Of a stretch of DNA of 64,000 nt, positions 10,529 through 21,189 are shown in pieces. Position 1 is the stretch's first letter. Each line of letters opens with the position of its first letter. The notes below the pieces were generated by a model, which had not been told where the DNA came from, did no database searches, and worked only from the letters and a program-made list of their open reading frames with translations. This stretch comes from Aphrocallistes beatrix (taxonomy: Eukaryota; Porifera; Hexactinellida; Sceptrulophora; Aphrocallistidae): positions 4,154,001-4,218,000 of the forward strand of contig OY725495.1 in the NCBI GenBank assembly GCA_963281255.1, given 5' to 3'. The position numbers were made by a program, and so were the translations under genes.

Positions 10529-11194
10529 TCAAATAATTCGATACTGCATCCTATTTTTCTGCAAAATGAATCTCAAACTGGAAAAGGCCACTACTGTATA
10601 GAATCCGATATTCACAAAAAAGACATAATCGTATTTAGACACGAATTGGAACCATGTGGTGTAGCAAGATAGGACAGAAACTACAAATATTTCAAGAACA
10701 AGCACACACCCACTAATGCGATGCATATTCTTGAAAGTTTTCTTCGTAAGCAAGAAGTAGCTGAATTTATTTTTCGGAATTAGGAGCATCAATCCAGCTA
10801 AGAACTGTAGAATTGAGTGTGCATAAGTCGTAATACCAATAGTCCCATGCCAAGAAGTGAAATGAGATTTAAGGTCAATATACTTCACCGATAAAATAGA
10901 ACTAAGTCCCCAAGTTGCAAATCCGATTCCAATCAAGTTCAGTCCATAGTACAAAATCCATCTTCTCCTTGATAAACGATTGGACAAGTGAGAAAGCCAA
11001 ATAGACTCACTGTGACATATAATGAAACCTATAGACATTGCAAACGGATGTTCTTTGAAGAGAAGAGTTGCGGTTGGAAACGGAGAATCGTATAACTCGT
11101 ACGGGAAATGATAGTAGAATGTTTGCATTGCGAATAGAATGATGAGACATTGTAGAAATATGTTGAAGAGTAGAGATTTTGTGAATATCAACAT
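10529..11194 (-). CDS. Cytochrome b561-domain membrane protein (CYB561D-like), copy 3
   Basis: 221 residues. It shares the landmarks of copies 1 and 2 (HPFAMSIGF, SWHGTIGITT, HRISGCVLV), the missing second-helix histidine (RRWILYYGLNLIGIGF) and the same ATG. It differs by an extra nine residues in the loop before the last haem histidine (KFSYFLLTKKTFKNMHR), a loop length also found in the distant copy at 19374 (RIISSIATRKTLKYLHR). That makes the longer loop the likely ancestral form and copies 1 and 2 the deleted ones. TRAF-A lies immediately upstream in the same orientation. Confidence 0.85.
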   Translation of the reverse strand: MLIFTKSLLFNIFLQCLIILFAMQTFYYHFPYELYDSPFPTATLLFKEHPFAMSIGFIICHSESIWLSHLSNRLSRRRWILYYGLNLIGIGFATWGLSSILSVKYIDLKSHFTSWHGTIGITTYAHSILQFLAGLMLLIPKNKFSYFLLTKKTFKNMHRISGCVLVLEIFVVSVLSCYTTWFQFVSKYDYVFFVNIGFYTVVAFSSLRFILQKNRMQYRII

Positions 11195-11649
11195 CTTGGA
11201 AGAAGAAGCTAATGAAAATTATGAATTAAATGTTACTAGTATTTTTATTTCAATGTCGCTTATTTAGAATTCCTGCCATTCACTCATAGCTTCTTATCAG
11301 CAGATTTATACGTAGAGGTTGTTGGAAGGTTAATAAGCTTCTAAAATCGCAGAATTGACAAAATAAATATATTCCATTCTATCTAATTCATTGTACAATA
11401 ATTATATATCGAAATGCGATTCCTACCATACCAGTTCATCAGTGAAACCCATAAGTCCACATTTAGCCACTTTGAATTAGAAAATATGTACAATAAAATA
11501 ATAAAGTAAAAATATTCGTACGTTACACAGAAAATATTAACAATTCTATTACTAACATAGAAAATGTTTGATAAATAAATGCTAATACAAATATATAAAA
11601 TAAGAATAATTCAATTATTTTTGAGAATACAAATGGTAATCTCAAATTC
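11195..11649. other. Spacer between b561 copy 3 and TRAF-A
   Basis: AT-rich and without genes. Its middle part (about 11330-11480) matches 14150-14300 and 16915-17060 downstream of TRAF-B and TRAF-C, confirming the unit structure. Confidence 0.5.
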
Positions 11650-12900
11650 CTAACAGTCTTTTTGAATATAATCGGTCAAATCCGTAGAAAGAGGAATTGA
11701 TGATATTTGTTTATCAAAATAAATATTTTGAAGATTGTATTCACTTCTCGATATAACTATCATAGGACTTCTGATTATCAGAGAATATTTTATGTTTTTG
11801 TGGCAAATCACTCTTGTAATGAATAATGCTTTGAAAGGCCATTCTAATGACTTATCAGAGGTCAGTGTAGGACGAAAATTAAGGTGACATTTTTGATCAT
11901 CAGTATAATATATCAATTGAAACCGATAACCAGCAACTGCATAGTGATATGATAAAAATCCTATGATGCTGGGTTTAAACTTCTTATGAAATTCTTTCAT
12001 AATCCATTTCACTTTATTCTTATGTCGAGTAGGGGATAATTCAAATAGTAAGTCAATTTCTTTGTTTTTAATCTCAATTTCCATTTTAAGGTCTGACTGT
12101 AAAGCTTTCACTTCTTAATAATTTCTTAATAATTCATTCTCATTCGCACAAGTTTCAAACTTTTCTTCCAAAGCAGTGAGTTTCAGTTCTGTGTGTAGTA
12201 GTCTATTCTCTTCCAAATGTTTCTTCAACTCTCGTCGTTTTAACCCTACCACTTCACACCTGTACTTCTCATACGGACACACAACTGACTCTTCAGAACA
12301 CTCACTGTCTCGATGACACAAAATACTCTCGTGACGCATACGTGTCCCACATCCCAATTCACACAACACTTCTACCTTCCCACACACCTTCACATGATCT
12401 ACCATCTCACACACCTTATGCACTCCCGAACAGTGCAAACACGCCTCTTCACGTTGGGAGCATTCCTTTCGCACGTGCCTTCCCATCTCATCACGTGTTG
12501 TCACAGCGCCACACAACAGCTGACACGACTCATACACGTGACCACATGTAGTCAGGTGATTTTCCACAATCTCCAGCCTACCCAACCACTCACAGCCTCG
12601 CTTGAATAAGGGACAGGCACACTTCAATGATAGAATTGTATCGTTTATGAATTCATGTGGATTAGTATTTTCATCTTCTCGCTTACAATAGACACATATT
12701 TGTTTTCCAGTATTCGAAATTGAAGCATCCTTCATTATTCCATTACATCTAGTACATTTGTAGATAACTCTTTCTCTCTTAGAAAGGTTTTCGGTTAGAA
12801 TATCACTTCTGTATCCTCCCAATGAACCTCCCTCTAGCTTAACTCGACATAACTCAGTCCCTGACTCAGGTTCTAACGGTACACTTGTTCTTGTTGCCAT
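11650..12900 (-). pseudogene. TRAF-MATH gene A with in-frame stop (TRAF-A)
   Basis: Reading from ATG 12900, 261 codons encode the N-terminal leader (MATRTSVPLEPESGTELCRV), a CxxC..CxxC pair, TRAF-type zinc fingers and the start of the coiled coil, ending NELLRNY at a TAA (12115-12117). The same frame continues without shift through the rest of the coiled coil and a complete MATH domain to 11650. The TRAF-C paralogue has no stop at this position. Either the gene is a recent pseudogene or it makes a MATH-less protein. The ligand loop reads SRSEYNLQNIYFDKQISSIP, different from its neighbours. Confidence 0.8.
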
Positions 12901-14140
12901 TCATTCAGAAATTACAATTGATTCTCTCTTGTGGAAATATAAATGTGAACAATGGCGTATCTATAATTGCCTATAAAGTATGAGATAGAAATATGATACA
13001 GCAGAATAATTAACTAAGTTTTGCTAACATAAAATAACTTTCAATTCTTAAAATGTGGAGCACATCCCTATCCTGCCTAGGGAGTTGTTTTGGTTCCCAA
13101 ACCTTTCACTAAATCACTTAAAACCGTCTAGAATGTTACAAAACCTCAAAGTGATTACTAACATGACAAAAAACTGTAATTATATATCTGTAAAAGGGGA
13201 AATTCATATTTGATATACGCGTCTCACTACTTATACAGATGTTCCACAGACATTTATCAAAAATCAAAAAGCGATTGGGTCTTTATGGTATTTAGGTTAG
13301 ATAATTGGAAAAATGATATAATTTACAATCAATTTTATGAGTTGTAAACCTTAAAAAGTCGATGATTGCATGCTCAGGATGAATCAGCTAAGTCTATGAC
13401 ATTTATAACAGAAAAGTACGTACTACAAAGTATTATATCCAGTTTGAGACAATACTTGTATAGCATTGCCAAGTTGAAAGATCCGTAATCAGTATAAAAT
13501 CTATAAATAGAACTGCTAAAGAGGCTGAGTCAGGTCTTAGTTCCAATTGGAACCAACTCACGGTTCGTGGTGGAGTTTGTTCATAATAAATTCTTAGGAC
13601 AACTTTTAGGACAAGTTACTCTGAGATACTTTGAAAATACAGAATTTACTCTAAATATTATAGATACAAGCGCGATTCGCTTGCTTGGGCTGCGAGGCTG
13701 GCGAACCTTCGTGTCCGTATAAGTAGCCTCAGTGGTGCAGTGCTCAAAATTATAGTGGGGCGCCTGTGAAATAGTATTTGACGCCAAAATGTTGGACAAG
13801 AACATATCTATAAATGTTGTCATAAAAGGTTTGGCGATCGCTGCTCTTACATAATATTGCGAAAGAAAAAGGAAACTCAAGAAAATAGTGAGAATTTAGA
13901 ATCATTGAAAAGATACTGTACCAATCCATCAAGGAAAATGTTGAACGCGATATCTCAAATTAGTCAAGGAACACCGCTCCCCTGCACTACACCCCTGGTC
14001 GCCTTCCGTGCGGCTGTGCTCATGTAATAATATAATAGTTACATATTTCAAATAAATACAAATAAAATAACTATGTTATCGCGGGATATTATCCCACATC
14101 ATGAAGGTAGCTACTACAATATTATTACACTGTCATAAGC
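12901..14140. repeat. Spacer of tandem unit A (duplicated at 15692-16910)
   Basis: This 1.2-kb spacer is almost identical to 15692-16910. Differences are a few substitutions and small indels, for example a short deletion near 13700 and extra bases near 13850. It contains a SINE-like GC-rich patch (ACAAGCGCGATTCGCTTGCT) at about 13669. Short frames in it are disrupted in one copy or the other, so I call no gene. Confidence 0.75.
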
Positions 14141-14407
14141 TTTTAAAACCACAGAATTGACAAAATAAAAATATCTCATTTTATCAAATTCATTGTATAA
14201 CAATTATATATCGAAATGCGTTCCTACCACACCAGTTTATCAGTGAAACCCAAATGAAGTTGTAGCCATTTTGAATTAGAAAATATGTACGATAAACTAA
14301 TAAATGAATAATACACATATTTTAAGCAAAATACTAACTATCCTATCACTAACATAGAAAATGTCTTGATAAATAAATGCTAATACAAGTAGATATAATA
14401 GAATAAT

Positions 14408-15691
14408 TCAATTATTTTTGAGAATACAAATAGTAATCTCAAACTCCAAACAGTCTTTTTGAATATAATCAGTCAAATCCGAAGAGAGAGGAATCGAGGC
14501 TATTTGTTTATCACAAGAAGTAGTTGGATCATTGTATTCATTTTTCGGAATAACTTTCACAGGACTTTTGATTATCGGAGAATCTTTGATGTTTTTGTGA
14601 CAAATCACTCTTGTAATGAATATCGCTCTGAAAGGCCATTCTAATGATCTATTAGAGGTCAGGATAGGACGGAAATCAAGGTGAAAATTTTGAGAATCGG
14701 TAGAATATACCAATATAAACCGATAACCAGCAACTGAATAGTAAAATGATAAATCTCCTATGGAGTTAGGTTTAAACTTCTTACGAAATTCTTTCATAAT
14801 CAATTTCACTCTATCTTTATGTCGAGCAGGGGATAATTCAAATAGTAAATCAATTTCAATGCTTTTAATCTCAATTTCTGCTTTAAGTTCTAAATTTGAA
14901 GCCTTCATTTGCTTTCTTAATAATCCATTCTCATTCGCACAAGTTTCAAACTTTTCTTCCAAATCAGCGAGTTTCAGTTATGTGTGTAGTAGTATATTCT
15001 CTTCCAAATGTTTCTTCAACTCTCGTCGTTTTAACCCCACCACTTCACACCTGTACTTCTCATACGGACACACAACTGACTCTTCAGAACACTCACTCGA
15101 GAGATGAAACAAAATACTCTCGCGACGCACACGTGTCCCACATCCCAATTCACACAACACTTCTACCTTCCCACACACCTTCACATGCTCTACCATCTCA
15201 CACGCCTTATGCACTCCCGAACAGTGCAAACACGCCCCTTCAAGTTGGGAGCATTCCTCCCGCACGTGTCTTCCCATCTCATCACGTGTTGTCACAACGC
15301 CACACAACAGCTGACACGACTCATACACGTGACCACATGTAGTCAGGTGATTTTCCACAATCTCCAGCCTACCCAACCACTCACAACCTCGCTTGAATAA
15401 GGGACAGGCACACTTCAATGATAGAATCGTATCGTTTATGAATTCATGTGGGTTAGTATTTTCATCTTCTCGCTTACAACAGACACATATTTGTTTTCCA
15501 GTATTTGAAATTGAAGCATCCTTCATTATTCCATTACATCTAGTACATTTGTAGATAGCTCTTTCTCTCTTAGAAAGGTTTTCGGTTAGAATATCTCTTC
15601 TGTATCCTCCCAATGAACCTCCCTCTAGCTTAACTCGACATAACTCAGTCCCTGACTCAGGTTCTAACGGTACACTTGTTCTTGTTGCCAT
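14408..15691 (-). pseudogene. TRAF-MATH gene B with in-frame stop (TRAF-B)
   Basis: From ATG 15691 the frame runs 237 codons through the leader, CxxC pairs and zinc fingers to LLHT, where a GAA (Glu) codon of the paralogues has become TAA (14978-14980). The frame then continues unshifted through the coiled coil (EEKFETCANENGLLRKQMKA) and MATH domain to 14408. A single substitution therefore separates it from an intact 427-residue protein like TRAF-C. It lies in the second of the 2.78-kb tandem units. Confidence 0.8.
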
Positions 15692-16910
15692 TCATTCAGA
15701 AATTACAATTGATTCTCTCTTGTGGAAATATAAATGTGAACAATGGCGTATCTATAATTGCCTATAAAGTATGAGATAGAAATATGATACAGCAGAATAA
15801 TTAACTAAGTTTTGCTAACATAAAATAACTTTCAATTCTTAAAATGTGGAGCACATCCCTATCCTGCCTAGGGAGTTGTTTTGGTTCCCAAACCTTTCAC
15901 TAAATCACTTAAAACCGTCTAGAATGTTACAAAACCTCAAAGTGATTACTAACATGACAAAAAACTGTAATTATATATCTGTAAAAGGGGAAATTCATAT
16001 TTGATATACGCGTCTCACTACTTATACAGATGTTCCACAGACATTTATCAAAAATCAAAAAGCGATTGGGTCTTTATGGTATTTAGGTTAGATAATTGGA
16101 AAAATGATATAATTTACAATCAATTTTATGAGTTGTAAACCTTAAAAAGTCGATGATTGCATGCTCAGGATGAATCAGCTAAGTCTATAACATTTATAAC
16201 AGAAAAAGTACGTACTACAAAGTATTATATCCAGTTTGAGACAATACTTGTATAGCATTGCCAAGTTGAAAGATCCGTAATCAGTATAAATCTATAAATA
16301 GAACTGCTAAAGAGGCTGAGTCAGGTCTTAGTTCCAATTGGAACCAACTCACGGTTCGTGGTGGAGTTTGTTCATAATAAATTCTTAGGACAACTTTTAG
16401 GACAAGTTACTCTGAGATACTTTGAAAATACAGAATTTACTCTAAATATTATAGATACAAGCGCGATTCGTTTGCTTGGGCTGCGAGACTGGCGAACACT
16501 TCGTGTCCGTATAAGTAGCCTCAGTGGTGTAGTGCTCAAAATTATAGTGGGGGGCGCCTGTGAAATAGTATTTGACGCCAAAATGTTGGACAAGAACATA
16601 TCTATAAATGTTGTCATAAAAGGTTTTGCGATCGCTGCTCTTAATATTGCGAAAGAAAAAGGAAACTCAAGAAAATAGTGAGAATTTACATTCATTGAAA
16701 AGATACTGTACCAATCCATCAAGGAAAATGTTAAACGTGATATCTCAAATTAGTGCGGGAACACCGCTCCCCTGCACTACACCCCTGGGCAGCTGTGCTC
16801 ATGTAATAATATAATAGTTACATATTTCAAATAAATACAAATAAAATAACTATGTTATCGCGGGATATTATCCCACATCATGAAGGTAGCTACTACAATA
16901 TTATTACACT
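15692..16910. repeat. Spacer of tandem unit B
   Basis: Near-identical partner of 12901-14140. An open stretch of about 106 codons at 16358-16678 starts only with GTG and is frameshifted in the partner copy, so it is not called as a gene. Confidence 0.75.
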
Positions 16911-17189
16911 GTCATAAGCTTTTAAAACCACAGAATTGACAAAATAAAAATATCTCATTTTATCAAATTCATTGTATAACAATTATATATCGAAATGCGT
17001 TCCTACCACACCAGTTTATCAGTGAAACCCAAATGAAGTTGTAGCCATTTTGAATTAGAAAATACGTACAATAAACTAATAAATGAATAATACACATATT
17101 TTAAGCAAAATTCTAACTATCCTATCACTAACATAGAAAATGTTTGATAAATAAATGCTAATACAAGTAGATATGTATAATAGAATAAT

Positions 17190-18473
17190 TCAATTATTTT
17201 TGAGAATATGAATAGTAATCTCAAATTCCAAACAGCCTTTTTGAATATAATCAGTCAAATCCGAAGAGAGAGAAATCGAGGCTATTTGTTTATCACAAGA
17301 AGTCGTTGGATCATTGTATTCATTTTTCAGAATAACTTTCACAGGACTTTTGATTATCAGAGAATCATTGATGTCTTTGTGGCAAATCACTCTTGTAATG
17401 AATATCGCTTTGAAAGGCCATTCTAATGATCTATTAGAGGTCAACATAGGACGGAAATTAAGGTGACATTTTTTATCATCAGTATAACAGACCAATTTAA
17501 ACAGATAACCAGCAACTGAATAGTAAAATGATAAATCTCCTATGGTGTTAGGTTTAAACTTCTTATAGAATTCGTTCATAATCCACTTCACTTTATCTTC
17601 ATGTCTGATGGGGAATATTTCAAATAGTAAATCAATTTCTTTGCTTTTAATCTCAATTTCCGCTTTAAGTTCTAAATTTGAAGCATTCATTTGCCTTCTT
17701 AATAATCCATTCTCATTCGCACAAGTTTCTAACTTTTCTTCCAAAGCAGTGAGTTTCAGTTCTGTGTGTGTACGCCAATTCTCCTCTAAATGCTGCTTCA
17801 ACTCTCGTCGTTTTAACCCCACCACTTCACACCTGTACTTCTCATATGGACACACAACTGACTCTTCAGAACACTCACTCTCGAGATGAAACAAAATACT
17901 CTCGCGACGCACACGTGTCCCACATCCCAATTCACACAACACGAATACCTTCCCACACACCTTCACATGCTCTACCATCTCACACACCTTATGCACTCCC
18001 GAACAGTGCAAACACGCCTCTTCACGTTGGGAGCATTCCTCCCGCACGTGTCTTCCCATCTCATCACGTGTTGTCACAACGCTACACAACAGCTGACACG
18101 ACTCATACACGTGACCACATGTAGTCAGGTGATTTTCCACAATCTCCAGCCTACCCAACCACTCACAGCCTCGCTTGGATAAGGGACAGGCACACTTCAA
18201 TGATAGAATAGTGTCGTTTATGAATTCATGTGGGTTAGTATTTTCATCTTTTCGCTTACAATAGACACATATTTGTTTTCCAGTATTTGAAATTGAAGCA
18301 TCCTTCATTATTCCATTACATCTAGTACATTTGTAGATAGCTCCTTCTCTCTCAGAAAGGTTTTCGGTTAGAATATCACTTCTGTATCCTCCCAATGAAC
18401 CTCCCTCTAGCTTAACTCGACATAACTCAGTCCCTGACTCAGGTTCTAACGGTACACTTGTTCTTGTTGCCAT
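17190..18473 (-). CDS. TRAF-MATH zinc-finger protein C (TRAF-C), intact
   Basis: 427 residues, single exon. Order of parts: leader (1-45, VPLEPESGTELCRVKLEGGS); a CxxC...CxxC zinc knuckle (YKCTRCNGIM, ICVYCKRK), which is half of a RING and lacks the His/second Cys pair; TRAF-type zinc fingers from CACPLSKRGCEWLG to CPYEKYRCEVV (about 94-225); coiled coil (about 235-288, EEKLETCANENGLLRRQ); and a MATH domain (KWIMNEFYKKFKPNT ... SLEWPFKAIFITRV ... IASISLSSDL). TRAF/MATH proteins are cytosolic adaptors downstream of receptors (family knowledge); without a full RING it is unlikely to be a ubiquitin ligase. A TATA-like TTTATATA lies about 40 bases before the ATG. It is the only open copy of the minus-strand trio. 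Confidence 0.88.
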   Translation of the reverse strand: MATRTSVPLEPESGTELCRVKLEGGSLGGYRSDILTENLSEREGAIYKCTRCNGIMKDASISNTGKQICVYCKRKDENTNPHEFINDTILSLKCACPLSKRGCEWLGRLEIVENHLTTCGHVYESCQLLCSVVTTRDEMGRHVREECSQREEACLHCSGVHKVCEMVEHVKVCGKVFVLCELGCGTRVRRESILFHLESECSEESVVCPYEKYRCEVVGLKRRELKQHLEENWRTHTELKLTALEEKLETCANENGLLRRQMNASNLELKAEIEIKSKEIDLLFEIFPIRHEDKVKWIMNEFYKKFKPNTIGDLSFYYSVAGYLFKLVCYTDDKKCHLNFRPMLTSNRSLEWPFKAIFITRVICHKDINDSLIIKSPVKVILKNEYNDPTTSCDKQIASISLSSDLTDYIQKGCLEFEITIHILKNN

Positions 18474-18943
18474 TCATTCAGAAATTACAATTGATTCTCT
18501 CTTGTGGATATATAAATGTGAACAATGGCGTATCTATAATTGCCTATAAAGTATGAGATAGAAATATGATACAGTAGACCAACTAATTTTAGTTTGCAGA
18601 CTATACTTTGTACAGTTGTCAACTTCTGAAATGAGTGCCTCCCTATATTATTTATTTCCTTCATAACGGATTTTTCGGGAATATCACAAATGTGAGATTT
18701 AGATACAAGGTGTAGACTGTTTATGGGCAGACGAATTTACTATACGATTTTTGGTCTAACACTTCGCGACACATTGAGACACCTTTTAAAGTCCAGACAT
18801 GCTGTAACTCTGAATCCATGAATGCAACCTATCATTTTTCTGACGCATAAGGTACATAAGACAATCTTGACAACTTCTGCAGTTGCATATTTTTTCTATG
18901 ACGTACCATTTTTTTACAGCTTGATTTTAAAGTTGTGTAGTCT
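18474..18943. other. Upstream spacer of TRAF-C
   Basis: The first about 100 bases match the flanks upstream of TRAF-A and TRAF-B; similarity ends near 18575, which marks the edge of the tandem duplication. Nothing else is recognised. Confidence 0.5.
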
Positions 18944-19069
18944 CCAGCCAGAGATCCCATAAAAGCGCCGGATCCCAAGTGAGTATAGTCTGGCTCAGTT
19001 TTCTCAAATAAGTCCCACTGTGCTAGACACTCACTTAGTATCCGGCGCTTTTGTGAGATCTCTGGGTGG
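18944..19069. repeat. Fold-back element
   Basis: The left arm CCAGCCAGAGATCCCATAAA continues AGCGCCGGAT...AAGTGAGT. The right arm is its inverse, ACTCACTTAGTATCCGGCGC followed by TTTTGTGAGATCTCTGGGTGG. Arms of about 40 bases flank a 45-base loop. No open frame. Probably a small inverted-repeat transposon. Confidence 0.7.
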
Positions 19070-19373
19070 CGATTGCTTGATAAAGGTGGGGTAAACTTTT
19101 TGCTAACAAAATAACTACGAATTTAAAATGTGGAAGCACACTCCTACCCTGCCTAGGCAATTTTATTGGTCCCCAACCTTTCACCAAATCACTTCAAACC
19201 GTATAGAATTTTACAAAACTGATTACTAATACGACAAGATAAACTATGATATATAAGTATCTATCTCCAAGAGGGGAATTCATATTTATATACTATGCTA
19301 CTATATACAAATGTTCCTACACAGACATTTGCGAACAATCAAAAGCAATAGTCATTAACAAAAACAAAATAAA

Positions 19374-20054
19374 CTAAGTATTTTTCGCTGTCTTCACTTT
19401 ATTCTTTTTACCCAATAACTTGGGCAGGACAAGTCCGATACTAACAACAGTCACCACAGAGTAGAACCATATATTCACATAGAAAACGAAGTCGTATTTA
19501 GACACGTAATTGAACCAAGTAGTATAGCAGGATAGGACGAAGACTAAAAATATCTCGAAGATGAGCATACACCCACTAAGACGATGTAAATACTTGAGGG
19601 TCTTTCTCGTTGCGATGGAAGATATGATTCTATTTTCGGGTAACGGAAGTAGCCAACCAGCTAAAAACTGCGAAATCGCATGCACGAAAGTAATTATACC
19701 AAGCGTTCCATGCCAGGAAATAAAATGGACAATTGAATCCATTTCCTTCTTATACAAAATCGCTCCAATCCCAAACGATGCAAGTACAGTCCCGGTGGTA
19801 TTCAGGCCGTAATGAATCCACTTCTTCTTTGGTAGACGATAAATTGGGTGGAAAAGCCAAATTGATTCGCTGAAGCATAAGATGAATCCCAGACACATGC
19901 AGAAAGGGTGCAGTTTGAAGAGATCAGCTGACGTAGGGAAAGGGTAAAACTTGAAAGTCAAGTTTGGAAAATGGTAGAAGAATGTCTGTACAGTGAATAG
20001 GACCATTAGGCATTGTATGAAGATGTGGAGAATTGGAATGTTTAATATCGACAT
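19374..20054 (-). CDS. Cytochrome b561-domain membrane protein (CYB561D-like), divergent copy 4
   Basis: 226 residues, about six membrane helices. It keeps all four canonical haem histidines: LHPFCMCLGF (His49), WIHYGLN (His81), SWHGTLGIIT (His115) and LHRLSGCMLI (His157). It is therefore the copy most likely to bind two b haems and act as a transmembrane ferric or monodehydroascorbate reductase (family knowledge). The sequence is clearly related to but well diverged from the copies at 2.7, 7.8 and 10.5 kb, and it has a basic tail (LGKKNKVKTAKNT). It lies upstream of TRAF-C on the same strand but outside the recent duplications. Confidence 0.88.
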   Translation of the reverse strand: MSILNIPILHIFIQCLMVLFTVQTFFYHFPNLTFKFYPFPTSADLFKLHPFCMCLGFILCFSESIWLFHPIYRLPKKKWIHYGLNTTGTVLASFGIGAILYKKEMDSIVHFISWHGTLGIITFVHAISQFLAGWLLPLPENRIISSIATRKTLKYLHRLSGCMLIFEIFLVFVLSCYTTWFNYVSKYDFVFYVNIWFYSVVTVVSIGLVLPKLLGKKNKVKTAKNT

Positions 20055-20299
20055 CTGAGGTGTCTAGAGTAAATGTAAATAAAAATAAATAAATAAACAT
20101 TGGATTGGTTTAATATTTCGTATATTTATCTCCGAAACCCAGGGTTTTGAATTTGAAATTCTAAGAAGCAACAATAAAATTGGTAATGATAGTCAAAGTA
20201 TTTATACAAAAAGTAGAAAATGGAAACAGAAGAATGGTTCTAGGTTCAGATAATAAAATAATTTTATAATTAAGAATTTTAGGAGTACCAGCTATAATA

Positions 20300-20631
20300 C
20301 AGTACACCCTCGCTAGTCCGAACCTCGCCAATCCGAACCCTCGCTAATCCGAACACTTCATTCTTAAAATCCGAACACCCAAAATATAATTTTATTCGCC
20401 TCTATGCTTTGAATAAACGTTTATAAACTTAAATTTATCATTAAGATTGAGAAACCTCGTTAAATAAGCAATCATAGCGAAATAATATCCTTAATATTCT
20501 AACAATACAAATTTATTATAATTAAAGCCCTATTGAATTAGTGTCATTTCACTAATCGGAACAAATTCACTAATCCGAACGATTTTTTCGAACATTGGAA
20601 CAGAGCTGTTCGGATTAGCGAGGGTGTACTG
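20300..20631. repeat. Inverted-repeat transposon, pogo/Tigger-like MITE
   Basis: Left end CAGTACACCCTCGCTAGTCC continues GAACC and repeats as GCCAATCCGAACCCTCGCTAATCC. The right end is the inverse, TTCGGATTAGCGAGGGTGTACTG, flanked by TA. The interior is AT-rich without a transposase frame. Confidence 0.8.
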
Positions 20632-21189
20632 TATTGAAACATTGGATCAATTGATAAAATAAATTGGAACACACATGAACATGTACAGTGCTAGACTGAA
20701 TTGACATCGGATTAGAACGGATTTATATTGTAATTAAATCACATTATGCATTAGATTGAAACTGCAAATTTCTATTGAATAGAATCACATACAATCATTA
20801 TGTATGTATGTATTGCATTGAGTTCTAATTCAAACAATGTCTTCCTAATCAAATCTGGATTCACACAAATAACATTCTTAAACTTGGTGTAGCAAAAGAT
20901 TATTGCGTGCTAAAGCTTCCTATCTCAACCAGGGTTACATCTAGACACCCCCCAGACCCCCTTAGCCCTCCTCTGAGATCCGGGACTCCATCCAGGAGGA
21001 GCTAGCACCCCCCTGAAAATATTTTAGACCCCTTAACCCCCCCTCCCCGAAATCCAGGCCTGGATCCAACCTCGATTTCAACCCGAAATTGTTCGAGGCC
21101 CTAGACCTATGTCAGTAATACGAAATGGATTAAACTCAGCTGAAACCAAAAATAGGATTATAAAAACTACAAAAATTCAACAATCAGAA
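20632..21189. other. Gene-free stretch with a GC-rich SINE/LINE-like patch
   Basis: Bases about 20940-21070 carry CCCCAGACCCCCTTAGCCCT-type sequence with GATCCGGGACTCCATCC, resembling degraded non-LTR or SINE sequence. The rest is AT-rich. No gene seen. Confidence 0.4.

Noticed and set aside
16358..16678. A 106-codon frame in the spacer between TRAF-B and TRAF-C
   Set aside because: It starts with GTG, spans a SINE-like patch, and is frameshifted in the near-identical spacer at 13.6 kb.
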